Below, piece by piece: positions 9,577-16,913 of a stretch of DNA of 64,000 bases (its first letter is position 1; each line of letters opens with the position of its first letter). The notes under the pieces are model-generated. The model had not been told where the DNA came from. It did no database searches and saw only the letters and a list, made by a program, of their open reading frames with translations. Origin of the DNA: Myxococcota bacterium (lineage in GTDB: Bacteria; Myxococcota_A; Polyangia; Polyangiales; Houyiibacteriaceae); the NCBI GenBank assembly GCA_028284955.1, contig JANQQS010000139.1:1-64000 (forward strand), written 5' to 3'. A program made the translations under genes and the position numbers.

Positions 9577-9737
9577 CGACATACAGTATAGAGGGTGATC
9601 GGAGATGGGTCGCCCGCGCAACGTAAAGCCAGCGTAAAAAAAGCGCCGCGCGTTTTACGAGGCCTTTGCAGTTTTGCCCTGCGAAAACGGCAGACTCCAA
9701 AGAGGGTTTGCGACGTGCCCGAAATGGAGATGGTGTG

Positions 9738-10526
9738 ATGCACAATACGACAGAGTCATCGCTCGTGGTCAACTTGACCGATTTGATGCAAATGGAACAG
9801 CAACGGGTTGCCGAAGAAGAGGCCGCGCTGCGGCGAGCGAGGGAAGAAGCCGAGCAGCAAGCGCGGAAGGAAGCGGCCCGAGCCGCGGAAGCCGAACGAC
9901 AGCGCCGCGCAGAGCAACAGGAAGAACGCTCACGAAAAGCTCGCGCGCAACACGCCGAATCTCGTCGACGGGCGCTGGAACACGAGGCGTCTATGCTTCG
10001 CGCGCGACTTCACGCCGAAGCCGCGATCGACGCGCGAAAGCAGGCTTCCGAAGATGCGCACACGCGCGCGCTCCATCGCATTGCACTCGACCGTCGATGG
10101 GACCGGCGCGTCGGCTGGCTCGCTGCGCTTTTGCTTCTCTCTTGGATGACCGCCGCAGGTCTCTATACCTTCGCGTTGCATCCAACGATGCAGCAAGCGG
10201 ACGAACGAATTGCAACGTTGGTTCGCGACGTCGAGCGTGCAACTCAAGAAACGCGGCGCCTGAAGGCTCGCCTGAACCAAATCCCATCCGCGCCCGTTCC
10301 CACCGCAGAAGAGATCGCACGACCGGTGGCGGAGCATCCCGCCCAAGTGAAACCCCGCGCGCGACCCGGGCGTCGACGAGGGAAGACCACGAACCGCGCC
10401 GCGCACGGCAATGTTGGCTCTGGAAGCGTCGATCTCGAAGGAGTCAATCTAGAATCTAGCGATCCCCTCGAAGGCATCGACGCCCCGTTTCGGACGCGGC
10501 AAAAGAGCCGAAAGCCCGATCGCTGA
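9738..10526 (+). CDS. Coiled-coil membrane protein of unknown function
   Basis: The ATG at 9738 has GGAG upstream and gives 262 residues. Residues ~15-115 form a highly charged Ala/Glu/Arg helix (EEEAALRRAREEAEQQARKE), certainly a long coiled coil. One membrane segment (WLAALLLLSWMTAAGLY) lies near 128-144. A second short coiled coil and a basic, proline-rich tail follow. The long cytosolic coiled coil ahead of the membrane span suggests a scaffold or anchoring protein. The gene is divergent from the two-component pair, with a 161-bp shared intergenic region, so regulation by that pair is possible. No enzyme motif is visible. Confidence 0.75.
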   Translation: MHNTTESSLVVNLTDLMQMEQQRVAEEEAALRRAREEAEQQARKEAARAAEAERQRRAEQQEERSRKARAQHAESRRRALEHEASMLRARLHAEAAIDARKQASEDAHTRALHRIALDRRWDRRVGWLAALLLLSWMTAAGLYTFALHPTMQQADERIATLVRDVERATQETRRLKARLNQIPSAPVPTAEEIARPVAEHPAQVKPRARPGRRRGKTTNRAAHGNVGSGSVDLEGVNLESSDPLEGIDAPFRTRQKSRKPDR

Positions 10527-10579
10527 TGGCTCGCAGAGCGCCTCCAAGTGTTGCCATGCAAGTTGGCGAAGCGAGCAAT

Positions 10580-12577
10580 CTACGGACAGCCATCGCTTGA
10601 CACTTCGAACGATACGAGGCGCGGGGTATCCGAAGCGATTGCGCCCAGTTGGTTCACGAGCAACGTGGCTTCGATTTCAAGAAACGGTGCATCATCCGCG
10701 CCAGCTTCTGACAACGCATCACTGAGCGACACCGGTGGCGCGTCGGGGGGGGTCGACGCCAAGCCGATGAACCTCGCTGCGCCCAATGCATCGCGCGACG
10801 CCGCGGTTCGGATACGAAACCGAATGGATGTTCGGTCGGGCGTTTCCGCAACCCAGCGAAAATCTCCCCAGCGCCCCTCGGTGCATCGTTCGACCACCTG
10901 CTGATACGTGCCGCGGGGCCGAGTCACCAGTCGTTGTTGAACGCCAGTCATATCCGAGTACGTGTACGCGCCAACGATGGTGTTTGCGACATTGGTTTCC
11001 ACCGTCGCGTCATTCAAACCAGCGCCAGGGGTGATGACCAATGCGCTGTCTTGAGCGATCGACCACACATTGCCGGTTCCATCGATGGCGATGCCTTTGT
11101 TTCCAAACCCGGGCGTTCCCCCTACGGTCGCGAACTGAGCCGGGTTGTCGGCGTTGATGCGGACGACGCCCCGAGCTATCTGCGCGCCCCAAATCCACCC
11201 TTGGGCGTCGGCCGCGATGCCGTGCACAGAGATTCCGACCCCGCCGGGACCAGACCCGCTGAGATATCCCTGCGACCAGCGGGAAGCTGGTGGAAGCGAT
11301 GGATCGTAGCGAAGCGCATTTTGGCCTCCAATCCATACCCGCTGTTTGAAATCGACGGTGATCCCGTAAGGCGTAATGGGCGCCGCGATACGCTGCTTGA
11401 TGCACGAATCGTCCGTGCACGCGGCACCACTGCACGAACCTTCGTCGACGCAACGCATGGTGTCCACCCGCCCGATCTCCTGAGACGCACGCGTCGAAAT
11501 CCACAAGTTTCCCGAGCCATCAAATGCGAAGCCATACGGGCGCACGGGTGATTCGGTGACGAACAGGACCTCGCCGGTCACCCCATCAAGCTTGGCGATG
11601 AGATTGCTGTCGTATCCCCCAACCCATACGAACTGTTGAAGGTCGCCGGTCGGGCCCTCAATATCCTGCGCCGCGATCGAGCGAATCCGGGTCAACCCGA
11701 ATGGCTGTAAATCCGTGAACCACAGCACGCAATCGTCTTGCCCCCAAGGCAAGTATCGGCCGTCTGTGGACGTCGTGATCGTTCCATCTCCGTTGGTGTC
11801 GGGGCAACGCGCGCCGCGACTCGAGATGCGCACCACGCTTCCCATCGTTGGACTAGGCGCCCGCGATCGTCGGCTCCCATCTTCCGCATACGCGATCCAC
11901 TCGCGGTTGCCGACGTACACATCGCCAAGCAGATTGACCGACGTACGGCTCGGGTCCATCGTCAGCCTGGGTCGCGCGGCAGGGAGCGGGCCGGCGGGGT
12001 CATTGCTGTCGCCCACCAAAAAACGACCGGTTTCTTGATGTGGCGCATCGGTGCGGAAGCGGGAAACGGTGCCCTCGGCGGAGTTCGCAATCCAGATCAC
12101 GCCCTCGCTTCCCGTGCGCTGGCCGAGCGTCACTGCGCCGCGGTCGTCCTGGGCTACGTCGATCGCGTGGTCCCCGTCGACTGAAAATGGACGTTCGGTC
12201 CCCACGCCGAAGCGAACACTGGTGCAGTTTCGCTGACAAGAAGCGCACGATGTAGACGTTCCGTTGTCCACCACGCCGTCGCAGTCATTGTCGCGACCGT
12301 CGCAGACTTCTTTCCCCGTCTGAACCGGATCGCCGTCGTCGCAATCGGGCCCTTGCGCACATCCCTCGCCAAAACCGTCGCCGTCGCTGTCTACCGCGCA
12401 ACCGGCGTGAGGTGCATCACATGGTTCGCTCGCACAACCCGGCGCACTGGGACAATCGTCCCCAACGCAGTCGCGGTTCGCCGAACCCATCGCGCCCTCA
12501 CCATTGCAGGACGCCAGTGCGACCGTGGTCACTCCCAAAAACACGCACCAACCCAGCTTCTGAAGCGACCACATCAT
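10580..12577 (-). CDS. Lipoprotein with MopE-like metal motif and NHL/Vgb-like beta-propeller
   Basis: The lipoprotein signal ends ALASC (residue ~24). Residues 35-115 are Cys/Asp-rich with DSDGDGFGEGC and DNDCDGVVDN, the acidic repeat type common in myxobacterial surface proteins. The rest (~130-560) carries propeller-like blades with WIANSAEGTVSRF, DVYVGNREW, FVWVGGYDSNLIAKLDG, GFAFDGSGNLWIST and GITVDFKQRVWIGG, resembling virginiamycin-B-lyase/NHL repeats. DTNGDGTITTS looks like a dockerin or EF-hand calcium loop. A ~100-residue C-terminal domain follows. It is paralogous to the lipoprotein at 24746-26512. The start has GGGAGTAGAG upstream. It is probably on the cell surface; ligand or substrate unknown. 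Confidence 0.82.
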   Translation of the reverse strand: MMWSLQKLGWCVFLGVTTVALASCNGEGAMGSANRDCVGDDCPSAPGCASEPCDAPHAGCAVDSDGDGFGEGCAQGPDCDDGDPVQTGKEVCDGRDNDCDGVVDNGTSTSCASCQRNCTSVRFGVGTERPFSVDGDHAIDVAQDDRGAVTLGQRTGSEGVIWIANSAEGTVSRFRTDAPHQETGRFLVGDSNDPAGPLPAARPRLTMDPSRTSVNLLGDVYVGNREWIAYAEDGSRRSRAPSPTMGSVVRISSRGARCPDTNGDGTITTSTDGRYLPWGQDDCVLWFTDLQPFGLTRIRSIAAQDIEGPTGDLQQFVWVGGYDSNLIAKLDGVTGEVLFVTESPVRPYGFAFDGSGNLWISTRASQEIGRVDTMRCVDEGSCSGAACTDDSCIKQRIAAPITPYGITVDFKQRVWIGGQNALRYDPSLPPASRWSQGYLSGSGPGGVGISVHGIAADAQGWIWGAQIARGVVRINADNPAQFATVGGTPGFGNKGIAIDGTGNVWSIAQDSALVITPGAGLNDATVETNVANTIVGAYTYSDMTGVQQRLVTRPRGTYQQVVERCTEGRWGDFRWVAETPDRTSIRFRIRTAASRDALGAARFIGLASTPPDAPPVSLSDALSEAGADDAPFLEIEATLLVNQLGAIASDTPRLVSFEVSSDGCP

Positions 12578-13055
12578 CTCTACTCCCGAGGTCTACGAAC
12601 CATCGCTAGGCGAGCCAAGCGCTGGTTAACTCACGTCACATGCAAAGAGCGTTCTCAGAGCGCTGCTGCTCATCTAGCCAACGACGCAATCGATACTCGC
12701 GTAACGTGCATCTCCTTCTCATTTCCTTTGGAAATCAGTGACCCTCAAACCACGCGCCGACTTCGCGTCCCATCGAGTTCACCGACGCCCTTTGTGGGGC
12801 CTGTCGTGTTCACCCGGAATACAATGCGCTCCGCGAAACTTCACGCGGGCCGATGTATCGGCCTGCGCGCTCCCAAACTTAGTCAAACATTACAGATGCT
12901 TAGATTCGCGCATCGAGGATTCGATCCGCATAGATACCGTCACATCGATGCGGAACACATCTTGCTTATCGGACGCTTGACCTGAGGTTCAACCGCTGCG
13001 GAGTCGTGCCGGTACGACGCAGGTGCGGTGACGTAGATGTTTTCGGGAGGACAGA
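12578..13055. other. Intergenic region, no gene recognised
   Basis: This 478-bp gap separates two divergent lipoprotein genes and must hold both promoters. The 210-codon open frame crossing part of it runs out of the antisense of the propeller gene and has no coding look. I see no RNA gene or repeat. The right end carries the ribosome site GGGAGGACAG of the next gene. Confidence 0.5.
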
Positions 13056-13811
13056 ATGCTTGGAACGTATCGTGTGTCGCTCGTGATGTTGGCCGGTGCA
13101 GCCTGCGTCACCGCATTCGGGTGCACCGCCGCAACGGACGCTGACGCAGAATCCACCGAGCCCAAATCCGTTTTGGGTAGCCAGCAAGACAACTGGATAG
13201 AGCTTCGGCCCACGGCATGCCGTGCGTTCTCGGGAAACCGTCTAGAAACACAGAAACGCCAACTCGTCTACCACGACGAGGAGAACGCATCCATCGTGCG
13301 AGTGCCGGTCGTTTCACGCAGGCTGAGTTTTTCATGCAACTTCGATAAAGCCCCTGCGTCCCAGCCCAAAGAGTCATCGCTAAACTACGGCGTCCATCTG
13401 TTCTGCGGTGTCTCCTCCAGCACGACAGCCTGCCGGCTCATTCCCGAATTGACAGGAGCGACAGCAAGCTTCTTTCACGATTTGGTTCCGTGCAACCTGC
13501 GCGAAGAACGAGGGCTCCTCGCCTGCGATCCGGAAACCGAAAACCCTGAGGACGAATACCGGCTGAGGTTGGACCTCGGACAGAACTCGGAGAAATCGAC
13601 GCCGCTCCAACTCGTCATGCATCCCTATGACGCATTCACGCTGAACACCAACGATTTTGCCTCCTTCTTTCGACCTGAGAACGAACAAACCGTCAGCGAG
13701 CAAGTGGAAAGCACCGAGTTCATAGGTGACCAAACTCAATGGACCAAAGAGAAATTTTTCTCCACGGTACACACCCCGCTACGCGTCTTCGTCGCCCGTG
13801 GCGGTCAATAA
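13056..13811 (+). CDS. Lipoprotein of unknown function
   Basis: The ATG follows GGGAGGACAGA. The signal peptide (MLGTYRVSLVMLAGAACVTA) ends in lipobox AFGC, giving a mature lipoprotein of about 228 residues. The body is soluble and mildly acidic with several cysteines spaced along it (PTACRAF, SFSCNF, HLFCGV, TACRLI, VPCNLR, LACDPE), suggesting three or so disulfides. No known domain is recognised. It is one of several orphan lipoproteins in this stretch and appears monocistronic. Confidence 0.75.
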   Translation: MLGTYRVSLVMLAGAACVTAFGCTAATDADAESTEPKSVLGSQQDNWIELRPTACRAFSGNRLETQKRQLVYHDEENASIVRVPVVSRRLSFSCNFDKAPASQPKESSLNYGVHLFCGVSSSTTACRLIPELTGATASFFHDLVPCNLREERGLLACDPETENPEDEYRLRLDLGQNSEKSTPLQLVMHPYDAFTLNTNDFASFFRPENEQTVSEQVESTEFIGDQTQWTKEKFFSTVHTPLRVFVARGGQ

Positions 13812-14124
13812 AATGCGCGGGTGCCCAAATCCAACTCGCGGCAACGGACATCGCGCCCGCGACAAGCCCAACGGATCGATCAGCGACAAGAAAACTGGTA
13901 GCGGTTTGAATGCGGCGCCGCTCAGATAGCCAAACAAACGCCAAGGCCTCCAACACGTAAGCGAGCGCATACTACACAGACCAACGCTATACTACCCAAG
14001 CCCGCCACCCTTCAAAGCAACCAAAGTATGTGCATGAGCCGTCGGCCCGTTGAGGTCACGTAGGTCGCGTACGCAACGCCTAGCGGGTTGAGGGTGCGAG
14101 CCGGCTACACACCCTCGGACCCAA
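13812..14124. other. Gene-free stretch, possibly with hydrophobic ORF remnants on the minus strand
   Basis: Short minus-strand frames at 13779-13970 and 13720-13956 each encode hydrophobic pieces (VFLSLIDPLGL, VAGAMSVAASWIWAP) that could be remnants of a membrane protein broken by frameshifts. Neither has a ribosome site. Local GC drops around 13960-14000. Nothing else is recognisable. Confidence 0.25.
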
Positions 14125-14463
14125 TCATCCAGAATCTCCACTATGGTCGGTACTGCACGTGTAGTAGTCGTCGATCGCATGATCACAGTCGGAATCGAGG
14201 TCTAGGCAGCCGTGAAAAAGCTCGCATTTACAGATGTAGACGCGCCTCTTCGTGCTCCAGTGACAGTTGATAGGAACAGGCGATGTATTCGCGATGTTCC
14301 CTGAACCGCCGGTGTGATTTCCCGTATTGAATGCGTCAGGGTTTATCGTGTGCGGGCTGGCGTAGATAAGATGTTCACTGTGGCCATCAATCGGCTCTGC
14401 TGTGTCCATCGCACATGCGCCCAACACCGAGGCGAACAGTGCGAACATAGTGATGCGTTTCAT
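14125..14463 (-). CDS. Small cysteine-rich lipoprotein
   Basis: The 112-residue product has a strong ribosome site (AAGGAGG) 6 bases before the ATG and a lipoprotein signal (MKRITMFALFASVLGAC, lipobox LGAC). The mature part ends in a Cys/Asp-rich tail (CHWST, CKCELFHGCLDLDSDCDHA, YYTCSTDHSGDSG), which suggests disulfides or metal binding. No homologous family is recognised. It stands alone between gene-poor stretches. Confidence 0.72.
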   Translation of the reverse strand: MKRITMFALFASVLGACAMDTAEPIDGHSEHLIYASPHTINPDAFNTGNHTGGSGNIANTSPVPINCHWSTKRRVYICKCELFHGCLDLDSDCDHAIDDYYTCSTDHSGDSG

Positions 14464-14595
14464 GTTTCCTCCTTCGTTTCCATCGCGTTGCTGGCCCTCG
14501 AACTACCGAGGTTTGTCGACGGGACATAGGAGGTTTTCGAGGCTTCGAAGGAGAGTCTGACAACATCCCGCATCCAACTCGCAGAAACGCGAGCG

Positions 14596-14925
14596 TCAGC
14601 CGCGCGACAGATAATCTTCTCGAACGGGATGAAATACGTCGATCACGCGACAGTCGGTCAGCGCGATTCCGGAGTGCGTCACGTTCGGAGGAATGACGGC
14701 GGTGCTTCCTCCTTCAAGAATACGTGTGTCATCGCCGATGGTGAGTTGGTACCTTCCGGATAGAATGCTCGCTATCTGCTCGTGCGGATGATCGTGCGCA
14801 GGGATCGACGCTCCGGATGCGATGGACCAGTAGGCCACCGTCATCGTGCTCCCATGCACGAAGCGCACGCGATGGCCCGGGAGAATCTCTTCTTCAGGAA
14901 TGTCGCAAAGTTTGACGGCCGGCAT
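14596..14925 (-). CDS. Single-domain cupin protein
   Basis: The 109-residue product has cupin motif 1 (IPAHDHPHEQIASILSGRY, giving the H-x-H and E metal ligands) and motif 2 (PPNVTHSGIAL, with the last His). The whole protein is one small beta-barrel that would bind a divalent metal. Such proteins are often isomerases, dioxygenases or sensors; nothing here decides. The frame is open further upstream, but MPAVKLCDIPEEE at 14925 matches the usual beginning of the fold, although no clear ribosome site precedes it. Confidence 0.85.
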   Translation of the reverse strand: MPAVKLCDIPEEEILPGHRVRFVHGSTMTVAYWSIASGASIPAHDHPHEQIASILSGRYQLTIGDDTRILEGGSTAVIPPNVTHSGIALTDCRVIDVFHPVREDYLSRG

Positions 14926-14997
14926 GGTGATGCATTGACTTACCACGCGCGGTCGGCGGCGCACGGCGAGAGAGCTTGTGCGTTCACCCGCCGCGGT

Positions 14998-16038
14998 TTA
15001 GCTCGGGTTCAGTGATGCCGTCGCGGTCGCTACCGTCGCCCGGACGACCCGAACCGCGAACGGAAGATTCAAGCTTGCGACGTCGTCGACGCGGCCGTCG
15101 ACGCAGTGATAGTTGGGGTTTCGGAAGTTGGCGGAGTCTGAAATCACCACCGCAGGATAGTTGTGAAGCCAGAAACTCGCGTGATCGGAGCGAATAAGGT
15201 CAATAAAGAATACAGGTTGGAGCGTTAGATAGAGGGATACCGAGCGAAGGGATAGTTCGTTTGCAGCGCGCGAAAACGCGTCGAGCGTATCTTTGGTCGG
15301 AGTATTGCCCAGAATCGAGATGAAGTCGGCTCTGTTCTGATTGTCGACGACCTGCTTGGCTTGCTCAGGAAAGAGGATATCGAGCCCTGGCGGGATCTCC
15401 TGAGACCCGACCTCCTCGCTCATGAATCCGATCATTTCCAATACGTAGACCGCCGCGATTTCCTCCCCGCGCTTGTGCGCTCGCTCAGCGTACTCCCAAG
15501 AACCGATAAGCGGACGATGACGCAGAAACTCCTCTTCATCCCAGCACGCGACCTTCAATGTCCGCTGGTGATTCTGCGATGACAATGCGCGCGCGGCTTC
15601 TAGGACGCCCGCCACGCCGCTCGCGTTGTCGTCGGCTCCCGGACAGTTCTCAACACTGTCGTAGTGCGCAGAAATGATGACCGATTCGTCGGGTCGAACG
15701 GTGCCCATCTTCGTACCGATGACATTCACCCCGGTGCCATAGCCCTGTCGTTCCACCGCGAAACCCGAATCTTCAAACACCGCCGCGCATTTGTCTTGAA
15801 CGCGCTTCCAATGCGCGCTTCCCGGCGGCCTTGGCTCGGCCACAAACTGCAAATCAGCCGCGTATCGCTCGAAGCGCACCGAGTCGCTCGATTGCTTGGT
15901 GCCGCTTGGTGCCGACTCTTCCGGAGTCTGTGCGGTACACCCGAAACCCGCGGCCAAAAACCACCCGAGGAATATCCCGAAAGTCCGCTCAAAACCGCGA
16001 GCTTCCAAAACAAACGTTTTATTTCGGATATCAACCAT
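14998..16038 (-). CDS. Secreted M28-family metallopeptidase (lipoprotein)
   Basis: A signal region ends AAGFGC (residue ~34), predicting a lipoprotein. The M28 zinc ligands are in place: SAHYDSV (His-x-Asp), GADDNASGV (bridging Asp), WDEEE (catalytic Glu and ligand Glu), EMIGFM and RSDHASFW (last His). The fold is that of bacterial aminopeptidases and glutaminyl-peptide cyclase relatives, which trim peptides outside the cytoplasm. At 346 residues it fits one catalytic domain. The gene follows a membrane-protein gene by 11 bp and is probably co-transcribed with it. Confidence 0.88.
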   Translation of the reverse strand: MVDIRNKTFVLEARGFERTFGIFLGWFLAAGFGCTAQTPEESAPSGTKQSSDSVRFERYAADLQFVAEPRPPGSAHWKRVQDKCAAVFEDSGFAVERQGYGTGVNVIGTKMGTVRPDESVIISAHYDSVENCPGADDNASGVAGVLEAARALSSQNHQRTLKVACWDEEEFLRHRPLIGSWEYAERAHKRGEEIAAVYVLEMIGFMSEEVGSQEIPPGLDILFPEQAKQVVDNQNRADFISILGNTPTKDTLDAFSRAANELSLRSVSLYLTLQPVFFIDLIRSDHASFWLHNYPAVVISDSANFRNPNYHCVDGRVDDVASLNLPFAVRVVRATVATATASLNPS

Positions 16039-16049
16039 GAAAGAAGACT

Positions 16050-16850
16050 CTATTGAAGGCGGGTAAGTTCTCGCACGCGCCGTAGCGCACGATCGGCGCG
16101 CTGTGGGTCCACGCGAATCAACCGCACGGCTCCCTTAGGGAGAAACCTCAGCTCAAAAGCGACTTGCCCGCGACGTCCGGGAACGACGACCGAGAGCACG
16201 AGGTCGAGCAACGCTCCGCTACACACGACGCCCGCTCCCGCGAGCAAGAGCACTGTGTCGCCGGTGCGCACTCCATCGAAAAGCCACGTTCCCCCAAGGA
16301 GGATACCCACCGAGAGAGAAATGGCTCCCGCGAGCAAATGAAGGCCTGGATACCGAACCGAACGGCCAGCATAGGCAAGCGCGCGCACGAAGTATACGTC
16401 GTGCCGTACGCGCACTTTGCGGCCGAGCCACCTCGAGATCACGCGCACTTGGATGGTGGCTTCTTCCACCGTCAGGGTCGCGCTTTGCCGAACTCCGAGC
16501 AAAAACAACAAAGCCCGCGCCGCCCAAGCGAGGACGGCCCAGCCCGTGACAAGCCGGATCACTCCCAGAACTCCGTGCGGAGGCACCCTTCCCGCCACGC
16601 CCACAAGTGTCGGCGCCACCCGCACGGCAGACTCCGAATCGACCGATTCTTGGGGGGCCGATTCTTGCGGTGGCGCAGACTCTTGCGGGGCTGATTCTAA
16701 CTGCGGAGGTGGCGCGGGAACCGTGTCCGGGGCGGAGTCTGCCGTTGGTACCGAAACCGCTTCATCGTCCTCGCCTGATTTGGAGTTCGGGCCAGCTTCC
16801 GAAGACTCTGATTCTGGAAGTTCCCTCTGAGGCGCCTGGGTAGTACTCAC
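16050..16850 (-). CDS. Membrane protein with low-complexity acidic N-terminus
   Basis: Residues 1-85 are Ser/Pro/Glu-rich and repetitive (QESAPPQESAPQES), followed by four hydrophobic segments in two pairs (VIRLVTGWAVLAWAARALLF, LHLLAGAISLSVGILLGGTW, VLLLAGAGVVCSGALLDLVL). Between the pairs is a conserved-looking soluble loop (TIQVRVISRWLGRKVRVRHD). The C-terminus is basic and cytosolic. No transport or enzyme motif is recognised. It lies directly upstream of the peptidase gene. Confidence 0.7.
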   Translation of the reverse strand: MSTTQAPQRELPESESSEAGPNSKSGEDDEAVSVPTADSAPDTVPAPPPQLESAPQESAPPQESAPQESVDSESAVRVAPTLVGVAGRVPPHGVLGVIRLVTGWAVLAWAARALLFLLGVRQSATLTVEEATIQVRVISRWLGRKVRVRHDVYFVRALAYAGRSVRYPGLHLLAGAISLSVGILLGGTWLFDGVRTGDTVLLLAGAGVVCSGALLDLVLSVVVPGRRGQVAFELRFLPKGAVRLIRVDPQRADRALRRVRELTRLQ

Positions 16851-16913
16851 AATCTATCCCTCGCCAGCCTTTATAGCGCGGGTATCCCTCGGTGGCCGAT
16901 CCGATTAACCGGC

